A stretch of DNA of 64,000 nt, from positions 31,026,896 through 31,090,895 of the forward strand of contig NC_031799.1 in NCBI RefSeq assembly GCF_001522545.3. The letters are read 5' to 3'. Both the position numbers and the translations under genes were made by a program. Below are positions 1 to 13,310 of the stretch, one piece after another (positions within the stretch are counted from its first letter, which is position 1; each line of letters starts with the position of its first letter). The notes beneath the pieces were generated by a model. That model was not told where the DNA came from. It did no database searches and was given only the letters and a program-made list of their open reading frames with translations. This stretch comes from Parus major. Its lineage: Eukaryota > Chordata > Aves > Passeriformes > Paridae.

Positions 1-3000
1 CACCTGTGGGAACCAAGGGCTATGAGCAAGTAAAAAAGGTTTTCTAAATCTTGTAAACTTTTCAAAGAGGTGAGATTGACACCTGTAATTTATAGACAAC
101 AGGCACCTTTAAAATCTGGACATTCTACCTTTTCCAGGAAACTCGACCCAGTAGTGTCAGTTAATATACTGACAATATTAGAAACAGGGAAAGTAAAAAC
201 GCCAGGATTTCTGTGACCTTGCCTATATATGAAGAATAGAAAACTTTCAGTTAAGGCTGCCCTGTCACCCATATAAACATACAGTGCTCTGTTTTTTACA
301 CAAGTTTCAGACAGTAAACACTTGATGGCTGAGAAACTATTTTCTAGAAAAAGCTGTGAGTCAGGAGAACATTTCCACAAAGATGACAAAAGCAAGCTGT
401 CTGTCTGCAAATATCAACCCATGCTCAAAAGATTTTCCCTGGATTGACTTAAGGAAAATGAACTAATACACACTCATTACACCTTCCACTCAGACTGATT
501 CTCAAAATACACTTGTGACAGCATTTAATCATTAGGGAAACAGAGGGAGGGACATGACACAACTATATCAAACAACCAAAACAACACTACTGAAAACCAG
601 GATTTTTTTTTGTTGTTGTTTAATGGCTTAAAATAAACAAACAGGCAAATCTGGATTTCAGTCTGTTTTCCTTAAAAACAATCCTACTTCTCAGCATCTA
701 ACCAATTTACACTTTTTCTTCATCAAGACTTAGAACTCATCTTTCCGTTTTTTTATCTAAAGCACTTATGTCTTAATGTCTTAATGGCTGTACCACCAAT
801 CCAAAAGTCTACATCACTTTCCAAGTCTCAGAAGTTATTCAGACTAGGCAATTCTTGAGCTGCAGGGCTAGAAATAGTGCTATGTAGTCTTTATTAAAAC
901 ACCAGACAAACATTACTTTCCGGAAAGACATTTAAAGAAAGAAAACACAGATGTGATCATGCATTCCACCATAATATCAAGATTCCAACATGATACTTAA
1001 ATAAACTCCAGAAGTCTCCAGAAAGCGCCACCCCAAAAATATGATGTGATTTTAAAGCTATAGTGTTAATTAATTTGTAATGAAAGAACAACCCACAGAG
1101 CAGTAAAGAAATATTTAGGCCCAATTAAGACAAATTTCTTCTGGTGAACAGGGGATAAGAGAAAAACATGCTGTGGTATCTTTCTGTGCACCAGCCTTTC
1201 AGCAAAGGCTTGCAAAAAGACTAACAGGGTGTGGAAAACATGAAGTTTTGGGCACTTCATGTACAATGTCTCTGAAACTGTTTGATTTTGGGTTGTCTAC
1301 CTCCTCTCCTCACTTTGTAAGGAGGTATGAACACAAGTGGAAATGCAAATTTCAAAGTGAACAGAAGATATCGATACAAACAACAGCACAGTGCAGCCTG
1401 AAGTATTCTACTGAAATCCAAACACAGAGAAATCTTACAGCACAGGCAAAAAGTGTTGTGGCAATAAACAAACGTGTTAAGAATGACATAATTATTTCCC
1501 AATGAAAACATCTCCAAGATTAGAAATTTATAATCTTAGAACTGCTTGGAGTGGGGAAAGATTAGAGAGATAAGGCTACTGATCATTACTGCCGTTTCAA
1601 ATCTTGAAACTCACAATAGTGCATCATATTTTTATATTTCTGCAGCTATGAAAATATTATCTTCTAGACACAAAAAATGCCTTTAATGGATTTTTTTTCT
1701 ACTAACCTTGAGGGTCAAACATAAGAAAATAAAATTTGGAGGATTTCAATTGCCACTGCAGCTTCTCACCATTCTCAAGACAATGTCAGAATATGAGTTT
1801 AAACTTACAAAGACAGTAAATTTCCAAAAGTTGTTGGCTCCCTGAATTAAAATTTTAATTTAGAGCCATTTCCTTAACTGTTCAGTTTCATTCACTGACA
1901 AAAAACTCACAGGTGCAGATGTAACTGAAATCTTAACTACACATCTAAGATTACAAGGCTAACCTGCTCTAACTTCCTTAAACACTTCTGGCCCTTAATC
2001 TATCACCCCAGTAATACCACACAGAGCTGCTTTGGTAGGATCAAGGATTAACAGTATACAGCTTGGGTAGGCAAAGAAAATGTGAAAGAGAATCAGTGAA
2101 GCATGTCTCTTTTTGCTGAAATTTATAAAGACAAAAAATACCAAAAGTTCCCTTCTTGATCAAAAATCATCTGTCCACTTTGCTTACAGAATGCAAGCTC
2201 CCACTTTTCCAATAATTCATGTTTTAAATGTGTTTAAATGAGATCTCACTAGCTTTCTACTGGTGACATAACTCAGGGTCTGGCATCTGAAATTTCCATA
2301 TAAACAGCACAACATGAAGACTTCCTCTGCATATGAGCTGCTTGCAGCAGTCAGACTACTGTGTTTCTTCCCAATCTCAACTACAAAACATCTATAAAAT
2401 GCCCACACAGCTATCATAATACAGTGCTAAATGCTGCTATTCATTTGCATAAGCCTCTGATATTGGGGTAGTAAATAAAGGCACTATCTTTGCCTTGCAA
2501 TCTAAGAAGGATTGCACAGACAAACGTAACTTGATGGCTACTTATTCCTTTCACATATAGATGACATTTTAAGGAAAGTAAAGTAAGTAAAATGAGATGG
2601 ACAGAAATAAAACAGAATTAATATTACATACATGTTCTAAACAAATTGAGAACTTCAGGAAGATAAAATACATACAGGAATCAAAATAGCAGTGGCAAGG
2701 TCACTACATGCCAAGCATTATACAGTGATGGTTAAAAACTGTTGAAAACTCAAACTACTTTCAATCTAGTTGTAAAGCCCAAGACAACATAATTTAGAAA
2801 ATTACACTCTGGCAACAAAAAACATGAATATTTGCATTCTACAAAGAGATTTTTAGAATAATTTGAGTAAAAATTAAGGTAGTAGAAATACATTGAAAAA
2901 AAATTCAACGTAGAAAATTATCTTGTTCAGTAAGGCTAGAAGTAAAGTTGTAGTTTTTCCCCAGTAAGATTTAAGTATTGATGAGGCATTTTTAGCAACT

Positions 3001-4012
3001 GAATAAAAGAATAAACCACACACAAATATGTTCCATCTACTTATGTTTTGGAACCTGTAGATGCTTGGCAGGCATGAGGTAACTTTGTCAAACACATCCG
3101 CCAAGCCCAAAACTTGGGAGCAGACGCTCCATTGGAAAAATGGTAAAAAGCAGCCTACCACCACAAAACCTCTTGGCAGAGGTTTCAATTTCCACAACAG
3201 AAATCACAGTTTGTCTCCAGTTATTCAGTTCCTTTTACAACAGAACATGCTAATCAAACTAGTGCTGAGTTAACAGAAACAAGTAATGGTGAATTTACTT
3301 TGACATATTCAATCTTTGGAAGATTGAAAATGGCATAACTAGTGTTCCTATCATACCAGTACCTTGAAAACTCAGTTACTTTTACTGGCAGAGAAGACAT
3401 TACATGCTAGTGCTTGCTTTAAGCAAAATGGCAGAGTGACCTACTGTAAAAGCCTTTCTTCAGCTTTAGCAAAAAAACAGTGAACAAAATTTACAGTAAA
3501 TAACTCTATTTAAAGGTTTCTTCATGTTTCTACAAAGCAAGTATTTTTTGATCATTACATGCTTTGGAGTTGCTGCTTATATCTACAATAGCTACTATGA
3601 GTAGAAGATGACAGAAGAGTCTAGACAGAGAATCTAATACATTTAAACCACTGGAGCAAAGACTGACTTCTTCCTGGGCCTGTCCTCAGATATGAGCAGC
3701 ACATGAGGTTTAGGGAAGGATTTTACCACACTAAGGTAACTCATTGTCCTTTCAACATCTAACCTGCACAATCTGGTATCTATAGGTAAGCATTAATATT
3801 TAAAGAATAAAGCCAATTAAAGTCAAGTTGGATTAGCAATAGCACTCACTAGCATCTACTGGTGCAAAATACAGAGCCGTTTTACCCTGCACATATTTCA
3901 CACTAAGAATTGCAGTGGTGTGTGAAATACTGTGAAGATCTGCTTGTTACACATTCTTTCCCAATTCTGTAAACTAACATGTCAATCTGACAGAACTGGA
4001 ACCAAAACTGAC
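1..4012. other. Non-coding, nothing assigned
   Basis: AT-rich single-copy-like sequence. Short frames are spaced as expected by chance. The first bases read on the minus strand end as a possible acceptor (TTGGTTCCCACAG|GTG) whose exon would lie outside the window. Confidence 0.6.
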
Positions 4013-4049
4013 CTCAAAAGTAAACATGAGTATTTGTTGACACAACTCC
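4013..4049 (-). CDS. Possible 37-base coding exon
   Basis: The acceptor is TGTACCTTTTTTACAG and the donor is the weaker TTTTGAG|GTCAGT. Entered in phase 2 from 5788-5822 it encodes ELCQQILMFTFE and leaves in phase 0. It would be the next exon of the chain. The two other frames are a stop-ending one and a second open one, so support is weak. Confidence 0.2.
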
Positions 4050-5787
4050 CTGTAAAAAAGGTACATTTCAGATAATTCAATTGGATATAACTAACTACAA
4101 CAATGCACTCAAACCAATGCCAGGCATATCATCACAGAGCTCTTAACAATGCCACCTTCCTATCCAAAATAAGGGAGAATGAAACACAGCCATAGAAAAA
4201 TTATGAAAGTGAATGTTACCAATACCAAAATCAAAAAAATAGAGACAGCTTCCCAGAAGCTTAAACCACTAGCCAGTTATTGTTTCAATATAGTAATGAA
4301 AAAACTACAATTGATTTTGTATTCATAGATAAAGCTCAGGAACAATCAGTATGGCATTGGATTTACAAAAGGTTTTCCCCTCAGGGAATCTACTAACATC
4401 ATTTGAAAACTACGATCAAAGCATTTCAAGAAAGATAAGATTGAAGACATTCACAAAACATTCCAAGATCTTTTTCAGTTCCTTAGGCACATTTTTTTTT
4501 TAATAGCTGTATAGTCAAAAGAATTTGAGAAAGTAGAGTCTAATCCAGGGAAGAATCCTGCCCAGATACAAAAGAATATAAACACTCACTATGTTCAATG
4601 TGATGTTAAGTAACGACACAATGTTTTGTCCCATTAATATTCTATCATCTTCTATATAATGCTTATTGCAGATGGAGGTAATACCAGCCAGAATAAAAGG
4701 ACATCCTAACTTCTATTATAAAAAGTGTATGTGAGACAGCTATGAACACAGAAGAAGACAGTCAGGAAGAACAAATCAAAGCTCTGCATGCCAAAAATAA
4801 ACAGCCATACCCAGCTCAGACATCAACGGAAAACAACAAAACCAATTTCTCATAGAAGGAATGAATATTGGGTAAATATTCTCATATGGTATTTCAAAGT
4901 TACTCTTGTCCCTGTCCCAGGGGAAAACAGTGGCCAAAGAGATGTTACCTAATCATACACAAAGCCTTTGGCAGTCAAAGGAAGAATAAGCAACCATTAA
5001 CATGCAGAATTCTCAACTTGAACATACTAGGTTTCCTTCTGAGTGTCAGGAAACAGTGTTTAATTTTTCTCAGCTCTACACAGATCAGACCTTACTACTC
5101 TAGGTCTGGCAAATCTGCAGAGGGTCCAGCAAACCTGCAAAATACAGTTTGCCAAGACTATGGATGTTTTGGCCATGAAGTTAACCTTCTACTGGGTCCA
5201 GAAGTGTTTTAGCAATCTGAGGATATCAGCAGAAGTCCCCTTCTCATGTGCTTCATGGCACAAAAATTAAATAAAATTCTAGAGAAAAACTAAAACCACT
5301 TATGAAGAGCATAATGTGTTTTCATCACAGTTTAAGAAAGGTGTTGCTTCGGCATGATATCTTGTATAGTCAGAGAAGTGACTATTTCACTTCATTGGGG
5401 AAAGTATCTGTGCAGCTGTATAAGACATAGCAATTTCCATTTGAAAATCTTGCTTAGATGGTTTTGCATAATGTATGATCCAAAGCTTTCCTAATAACAT
5501 TGTGACTATTTTTTCAGCATGCAAAAATGTCTAGAGCTGTCAGTATGTAACTAAGTTACTAGATTTCTATTTTTAATTCTTTACAATTTTCACATTTGTT
5601 CACAAATATTTCATCACATATATCAACCTAATTACATTTCCATTTCTCAACTCCTGAGGACTTTAACTGTTCTGAAAAACATGAATATAGTCAGTGTATA
5701 TAAAATTATGCTGTGTGGTGTCCACACAGTATTCCAGCTTTGTATAAGGAGTATTAACAAAGACACATTTTAAAAAATTCTACTTAC
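4050..5787. other. Presumed intron of the minus-strand gene
   Basis: No repeat family recognised. The 114-codon plus-strand frame near 4868 has no start context, splice sites or domain and is taken as chance. Confidence 0.5.
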
Positions 5788-5822
5788 ACAGGGATGTTTT
5801 CATAGGCATCTTCGAAGTTTTC
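5788..5822 (-). CDS. Candidate coding exon of the minus-strand gene
   Basis: A 35-base segment has one of the best acceptors in the window (AACTTTTTCTTTTCTTCTGCAG) and the consensus donor CTGT|GTAAGTA. In phase 0 it encodes the acidic, Tyr-containing string ENFEDAYENIP plus two bases. A second frame is also open (KTSKMPMKTSL), so the frame is not proven by the exon alone. I favour the acidic reading because it fits the phase chain. Confidence 0.52.
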
Positions 5823-6984
5823 CTGCAGAAGAAAAGAAAAAGTTTCTATTAAATGCATATATGTTTTGTAACATAGAAGAAATTTACCATTACCAGATAG
5901 CACTTACTTCTTCAACAGACAGTAATTACCAGAATATTCACAAGTCTACTGACTGTTTGCTAAGCTTTCACTGCAAATCATTTGTACAGAGAGATTTCCC
6001 ATCGACCTACTACATCAGACTACAGTTAAATTAAACCAAAGATATTTTCCTTTTTATATTCTAAACTTCCACCATGTATAACACAGAAGACAATGCAGAC
6101 TTTTGCCTCAAGAGTTTGTGCAGCACATGTGATGTTTTCAGGACAAACTAGCTGAGCAGTGTATCTACACATGAAACAAAAGGTGTTCTGTTCATGTACC
6201 TGGCATGCAGGTTGGCCAGAGTACATACAAGACATGATAGATAGTGCACACATGCAGCCAGCTCACATGTGTGAGCAGTTATGTGAACAGCTTAGTCCAG
6301 AAATCTAGAAGTTGTTTCTTTCCACTTAGAACCAAAGCTCTTTCAACCTAGGTTCAAATTTCAAATTGAAATAAAGGAAGAAATCCACAAATGTAAAAAT
6401 GAGAACAGATCAGCTCAAAAATCATTTATTTCTGTATCCAGCTTCCAAAACTGTGCTCTAGAAGTGTGTAGCAAGGACAAATGGGCAAACAGCCCTCCCT
6501 CACATATACCTCTCTACCTCATACTTTCCAGCCTCTGGCAACTCTGGGAATTCCAGACCAAAATTTGGCCATCTTATGATTTTCAGTAGATCTCTGTTCT
6601 AAATACAAGCCTGATTTCCTCAATACCATGCAGACTTTGTTTTATTCATGACTTAGAACATTAGTAAGGAATTTCATGAGCCTGATACCCATTTAATGCA
6701 AAATAAGACTTTCTACTTGAGCCTGGCTCCAGCTAGCTTTTTTTAACAATCTCCAGCTTTATTTATTCAAAAACAGTAAAGAACCAATTTGTACTTGATC
6801 TTCTCTTGACACTTAAAATTTTGAAAGCTTTTGTTATGTCATCAAACTCATCTCTCCTCTGAGCTCATGACTGCTACCTTATTCACTCTTCAAACCGAAA
6901 CTATTTTCTACTTTGTAACCGTGATTTCTACTCTTTCCATAAGAAAAACTGGAAGCTTGATGGAACAGACTTTTAACATATGCC

Positions 6985-7275
6985 AGGAAGATGCCTGGAG
7001 ACTAACCCCCACTTCTGTACAACCCTTTTCAGTTAGCTGTAGAGAGTTATAAGATCTCTCCAGAGTCTCCTTTTTTCCATCCTAAATACCCTCAGCTCCA
7101 TCAGCCCCTCCTCACTGGATTTGTGCTCCAGACCCTTCATCAGTTCCATTGTCCTCCTTTGGACACCCCGCAGCACCTCACTGTCTGTCCTGGAATGAGG
7201 GGACTAAACCAATACAGAATACAGAATTTCAAGGGTGGTCTCACCAGTGCCAAGTACAGAGGGAACTTAAAAGAA
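6985..7275 (-). mobile_element. CR1 LINE 3' fragment, antisense
   Basis: The plus strand shows the complement of a CR1 3' region: GTAGAGAGTTATAAGATCTC, then CAGCTCCATCAGCCCCTCCT, then GGTCTCACCAGTGCCAAGTA. Order and spacing match the avian CR1 3' end read on the minus strand. Only the end of the element is kept, and it is well diverged. It lies in what would be an intron of the minus-strand gene. Confidence 0.8.
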
Positions 7276-8091
7276 CTTGGAAAAAGCCAATTAAATTATC
7301 CTCCTGATCTGAGGAGAACTGGAGTTTCAAAAAGCTGAATAGAAACCCACAGGAACATCCTCAACAGAAATTCTGTTACCCATGTCTCACCCCAGACACT
7401 GACGGATGTCACCAGTCTTCTAATAAACTCCTTGTCTAAAGACTAATTGCCTCCTTGAGACACTTGTGGAGACAAGAGAAGAAATTAGGCAGAATAAACA
7501 AAGCAGAACACACTTACAGCTTTTTGAGGACAATTCATCTCTCCTAAGAGAACAAACTTGAAAAGCAAAAGTCAAGGTACTTTTAATTGTCAGGTACTTA
7601 ATAAAGAATAGTAATGACTGGAAGTTCACATGAATAAATATCTGTGATGTGAACCTTTTGCAGGCTCTTTCAAACCTTCATACAAGAGCAGCACCTACTT
7701 AACAGGAAGAAACAGAAAGAATTTGCATTCTGTCTAGGTAAATGCTTCCTTTGCCTGGTAGCTTCTGAATTTTGATTCCTGTCATTCACACCAGTCAAAT
7801 GACTGTCCAAACATTTAAAATTATGAAGTACAACCTTAGTGTTTTTCCCCAAACACCAAGATATAAGGAATAGTCACAGCCTTTCAAGGGACTCCTAAAA
7901 GGTGCTAAAAACAACATCACTGAAGACAGCTTCTATGCTAAAAGAAATAAACTAACTAAACAACAAAAAACCAAACACCCAATCTGAAAGTTCTTTCTGA
8001 AGTTTCCTGTGTCTTCCTACTCCCATTGCATGCAAAATGGGTATTAGAAAGTATTCAAATTGGTATCTTGATCCCATTTCCAAAGACTTAC

Positions 8092-8130
8092 ACCAGTCTG
8101 CAGCTGATCCCACAGACTCTCAGAAAAATG
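8092..8130 (-). CDS. Candidate coding exon of the minus-strand gene
   Basis: A 39-base segment follows an excellent pyrimidine tract (TTCTCTTCTACTGCCTCCAG) and ends at CTGGT|GTAAGT. In phase 0 it encodes HFSESLWDQLQTG, an amphipathic helix-like string. It is phase-compatible with 11838-11853 upstream and 5788-5822 downstream. Family unknown. Confidence 0.48.
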
Positions 8131-11100
8131 CTGGAGGCAGTAGAAGAGAAGCCCAGTCATTTTCTACTCCATCCCAAGCCCATTACAACAAAAATGTGAC
8201 ATCATCCTAAGAAGTAAAGAAAGGGACTGCAACAGGGGTAACTAGAATAGCTCTGTCCCGATCAAGGTCTGGGAGTGATCACATTCCTACCATGAAACAA
8301 ATTATTTAAAAAGTACTCAGAACATATTCACTTTTTTTTTTCCAATAGTCTGGTAAAATCTGCTTGTAAATTAAGCCTGTTCAACAAAAAGATTGATGGA
8401 ACTGTTACATAAAATACACAGCATCTTAAAGGCCTAAGGCCGTATTTAAGATTCAAATGTGCATACATATGCATATACTATATGTCAATATAAAAAAATA
8501 TAATCAAGTGATTGATAAAGTTTGTCTATTCTTCAGAGTACAGAAGGAGACCAAAAGTATTGTCAGACACATTCTTGTACATTCAATTAAAGGCTAGTAC
8601 AGTTTCTACTTTCAAGTGCTTATTCCAGCACTGCAGGTTGTAGCTGACACAACTGAGATGTCACAACAGTTTCCAGAGGTACTTGTTCATTTTAGCCTAC
8701 AGCAAAGAAAGTGTTTTTACTTAGCACCACTGAAGACCAATGCCAGGCATTGGCCACAGCTAGTTCCTTCAAGACTGCAGTGTGACCTCCACATTTCAGC
8801 AAAGAACACCATTTCCATCATTTACATGGCTGAAGAGACTGAGGTGGATGCAAATCCTTCATTCATTTCCTTCACCTGATCCAGGTCTGTCCTGGAGCAG
8901 GTCCCAAAGGACAGGTTCCAACCCCAGAATGTCTTTGTTATAACAGTGTCCTGTCCACAGGACATGCACAGAGCAGAAATCCTCAAGAAATATAAACGAT
9001 AGTTAAAGCCACAAAAAGGACCACAAAGCCTTTTTTCACATTCTACTCAGAAAATGCAGTATATGAATACGTAAGCTAGTACCAAGAGAAACAGTTTAAT
9101 AACTATCTCGCTCAGTACAATGCTGGTTAATGCTGCAATACACAGATTTTTAGTGCACTTCTTCCAGAGTACACATCCATCCAAGAACTAAAATCACATA
9201 AATAGAGGTAAAACTGCCACTAGATGGCATTACTCAGACTTTTCCCACAGATTTCAGAAAATCATCAGCGCAAGATTTAGTAAAATAAAGCTGCCTCAAA
9301 ATTATGTTTCTTGAATTGCACAGTCCTTTTTTTTTGTTGTTTGATCATTGCATTATTTCTTTAAATGTTTATTATGTATCATTTTCAAGATGCAAGCAGG
9401 CTTAAAACGACTAAGTTTACATAACTTAGAGATACTAAAGCTTTTGAGGCAAAGAAAGTCAAAGAGAAATAAATGGACACAGTATACTAATGTAGAAAAA
9501 TGGAAGAGCTCCTGCACTCTAGCAATGAGAGCAGAAATGTTCACAGCAGACACTTTACTTCTCAAGCCTTACAAAAGCAGCATGAACAGAGGTTCTTCAA
9601 CTAATATAGGACATCTATCAGTACCTACACTTTTGTTCTAATGCACTGCAAGAAAGAAGAAACAACTTATTATTATGCTTGCTTATTAGAGATCCTAGCA
9701 TCAAATGTGAACTCTACTTTCTTCCATATTTATCATAAGTCAACTCTAAGGAAATTTCATGTGACTCTTGAACGGCTGTTTTAACTTCATTAAACATTTT
9801 ATCAAGCTAAGTGTTTAAACACTGCCCTTTTCCAAGTGAACCAGGCCAATTTGACCAATGTAAAGAATTCCTTTAAAATTCACATTTATGGCAATTATCA
9901 TAACAAGTAGGGTATGAAGCATCTAAAATTCGCCCCACCAAAAACAACATCACTTCAGTAAACTAAATCCAATAGTATCTAGATACACCAGCCACAATTC
10001 AAAGTCCATTCTGATTGGGCAAAGGAAAAAAAGCCCCACCAAAAGCATTATCTCAAAAGTATAAACATAACATGAATTATGTTGGCTAAAAGTTGGCAGA
10101 CTCAGCCAAAATAACACTAGTATATATTTTGCATGGGGGAGTATGCATTAAACCTCTTTTCCCTTCGTAATACTGAACACAGGAAAAATATGCAACCATG
10201 GGAAGACAATGGGTGAGGTATAAGAAGAAACTGACCTACAGCGCTTATAATATGAACAGAAACAGTTCAGAAGAAAGACCTTCCATATAGTCTTCATTTC
10301 AACAAGGATACCAGTTTCCAAACAGCTTCTCTAAGTCAGCAGTCACCACGCACTTTTATTACCAAATGGAACACAATATAAATATATGCACCTTTTTCCC
10401 CCCTTTTCTGTTATGAAACTTTGAGAATATTTGTTTCTCCTTAGTCTTAGGCAGGCTAAGCCATTAAAAATCATTCAAAGAAACTGGTGGCTAAAAATTT
10501 TACATTCCAGGTCCACAGAAGTGATAACTTAAAATCACTGTGCATTTAAAATTTACCAAACATTATAGCAGCATGAAAGCTCCTTAGCATATTACTCAAG
10601 GATACCAAACAACAGCATGCTATCTCTCTCCTTAGTTGACTTGACTGAACTGAGAATTGCTAACAGAAGGTGGAAAATAACAAAGAACAGCAACACAATT
10701 AGTGAAACTCCCAGATGTACAAGTCAAGAAGGCCCTTGCTCAGGTGAAGACCCAACCCTGTGATTACATAACTTGTACGGAAATCCCTAACTAAACAAAA
10801 TAGAGGGACTATTGGCAGGTTGCTAACACTGAACTCTGTGTACAAATAAAGGCATGGGAAGTCTGGAAGGGCATGCTTGACTTGTGGAATGCCACTGAGC
10901 ATCCACGCTTGTGCAAGTCTGAAATAAATAAATAATCAATGTCTCTCTAGTGTAATTATTAGCTTGCTGCACATCAGTTAACGAATCTGATTTTTGTGGG
11001 CTACACTCAGAGGCATCAAATATCAGAAATCACTACTTCACAAAAAAAGAATGATGTAGATGAAAACCAGAGCAATTCACTGGTCTTAAATTACAAAAGT

Positions 11101-11837
11101 TTTGCCTGTTAGACCACTCAGACCAAAATAAATGCATTCAGCTATGAAAATGGGATTTGATTCATCTGCAGTTAAAAGTAGTAAGATAACAAAGCTACAC
11201 ACATCTACAAACTACAGACAGTACCTGCACAAACTAAAAAAAAAAAAGTAGTTCTGAGAACTTGACTTAAAAAACATAATCTGTTATGGAAACCCTTCCT
11301 GCATATTAACAATTGAATGACAGTGTCACATAAGGACAGAACTGTTGCTTAAATGGGCAGTTGTAAGAGAAAACATGCAACTGCCCATTTAACTCAGATC
11401 TGCATATTTTCCCATATGTTAAGAAACAAAAATACCCAGCATGACAGCAGGACCCAAAAGCTAATTTGTCACGTTATCTTCAGCTAATTTATAAAGTGAA
11501 TGATGTAAAGAATTAGCACTTTGATGAGCCAAATAAAATTTGGACTTCATCTCAAAAATATAAGATGCTTTTCACTTCCTTATATTTCTGTAGGACTGAC
11601 AATACTCTGCATTATAAAGTGCTTAAAAATCCTAACTTTTTAGCTACTGCTTCATTACACTTATAGCAATTTCTCACAGAAAAGAAGTCTACCCTACAAG
11701 CCAGCAGAAAGTAACATAGAAGTTGAACTACATCTTATGTTTACTGTCAAAAAACCCACAAACATAGGAGAGAAACATAATTTCAATGTTGTCTTGGCAG
11801 AGAAATAACTTGGGGGAGCACAGGAAGGAAAACGTAC
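8131..11837. other. Presumed intron sequence, nothing further seen
   Basis: AT-rich, with no repeat-family match apart from the inverted repeat at 11349 listed separately. Frames are short and random-looking. Confidence 0.5.
11349..11392. repeat. 15-bp perfect inverted repeat
   Basis: TTAAATGGGCAGTTG and CAACTGCCCATTTAA are exact reverse complements around a 14-base spacer. No known element is attached. Confidence 0.88.
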
Positions 11838-11853
11838 TTCCAACTCTTCATCT
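11838..11853 (-). CDS. Possible 16-base microexon
   Basis: The segment lies between GTGGCTGACAG and TTGGAA|GTACGT. From phase 2 it encodes the acidic string R-DEELE and leaves in phase 0, as needed between 13072-13128 and 8092-8130. The longer alternative acceptor at 11896 (ATACCAG) gives another open peptide but breaks the phase chain. Confidence 0.22.
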
Positions 11854-12429
11854 CTGTCAGCCACACATGCTTTATTTGACACTTCGACACCAGATCCTGG
11901 TATTAACAATTAATAGCCTAGGAACAGAAACACATGAATAAAACCCAGTTCAAAGGGGAAAGAGATGATGAAGCTGTTACAAAACAGGAAAATTATTTCC
12001 CCTTGCCAGAGACAGAAATAGCCTGGAGGCTGCAAGAATGGAATGGAAATGCACAAGTTCTGCTCTACACAGTACAACCAATTTTCATATGAAAAGTAAA
12101 AAGTGAAATTTATTTCTCTAAAAGAAAAAAATGCACATATTTTTCTGGTTACATATTACTTCAGATTTATTGGTTTGAACTATAAACATAACTCATCTAC
12201 TTTTAAAAAATTCTCAAGATTATTTGCCTAAAATACCAGTGTTTTTTTCCAGAGAACTGAGTGGACAGGCAATGGTGGTTGTTTGGAAGAAGCTGTGTTT
12301 TCCACTGCCAATGAAGAACTTCAGTAGTCAGAAGCCCAAGATTGGACTTGATAATCTAGACTTACTCATTCACTCTCATCTAAATAGAACATGCTACATT
12401 CAAGACATGATTGGGAGTCATGCTTTAAC

Positions 12430-12530
12430 AAAAAAAAAAAACAAAAACCAAGCTAAAAACAAACCACAGAAACAAAAAAAAAAAAAGACACCAAATACAA
12501 CAAACCCAGAAAAACAACCACACACCAAGA
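12430..12530. repeat. A/C-rich low-complexity tract
   Basis: A-runs broken by C and CC on the plus strand. The Lys/Asn/Gln-rich frame across it is not a gene. Confidence 0.85.
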
Positions 12531-13071
12531 ATAAATGAAGAACTGGTAAGGTAAAACTCACTTTTTCTACAAGTTAGGTTAACTAAAGTGCTGAAGAACA
12601 ATTAGAAATTAAAACAAATTTCAGTGTCATCTAGCTCAAAAATTAGATGTCAGTAACTGCAAGAACAAAGCTTTCTCCATTACAGTCTGGAAAGCAGTGG
12701 CCTTTTGATGCTGCTGATCACCCAAAAATTTCCAGAAGATACAAGAAAATTGAGTCTTAAAAAAAAAGATCTACCCTCTATTCTCTACAAAAAAAGGACA
12801 TTTGCAATGGAAGCAACTGCTGTAATTACGAGCAGCTAATCAGCATGTTATAGAAAGTGGACAAGTTCTACTCTGCCTTCAGCCACACAATTCTTAGACA
12901 GCCATATTGTATAAACCAGGACAGCACCAAGAACAAACCACAACCAAAGGAATTGCAGTCAGACATTGTCAGTCAGCCTGGTTGCATACCAGAGACAGCC
13001 TCAAGATGAAGGTTTTTCTGAACCTACTTATAAAGATAAGTCACATTTTAATAAACTGACATCACTCTCAC

Positions 13072-13128
13072 CTGCTGTGAACAACTGGACGAGCTCCTAC
13101 TGTTTTAAATGACACCCCTCCCTCATGA
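13072..13128 (-). CDS. Candidate coding exon of the minus-strand gene
   Basis: A 57-base segment lies between a strong acceptor (GCTGATTTCCATTTTTCAG) and a strong donor ACAGCAG|GTGAGA. A single frame is open, entering and leaving in phase 2, and encodes HEGGVSFKTVGARPVVHS. It has the look of a normal internal exon. Neighbouring candidates 13280-13310 and 11838-11853 match its phases. Confidence 0.45.
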
Positions 13129-13279
13129 CTGAAAAATGGAAATCAGCAGGTTCAGTTCCACACTCACCAAGGAAAGCATTATGACTACTTTATGTTCAGA
13201 TTCATGTCCAACATGACGCATGAGAAAGCAGCATAGTTTCAGCTAAAAGCTGGCTATACACCAAGACACCTTTCCTTAC

Positions 13280-13310
13280 TGTTTACAGTGGCACCTTCTT
13301 GTTATTGAAC
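13280..13310 (-). CDS. Possible 31-base coding exon
   Basis: The acceptor is GAAACAACTGCAG and the donor AAACA|GTAAGG. Only the frame entered in phase 1 is open (SITRRCHCK), and it leaves in phase 2, exactly what the exon at 13072-13128 requires. The intron between them would be 151 bases. The peptide is basic and Cys/His-rich. Short length keeps confidence low. Confidence 0.25.

Noticed and set aside
5902..5950. Donor-like GTAAGTGC just upstream of the exon at 5788-5822
   Set aside because: The frame leading into it has a stop within 20 bases and no acceptor, so it is not an exon end.
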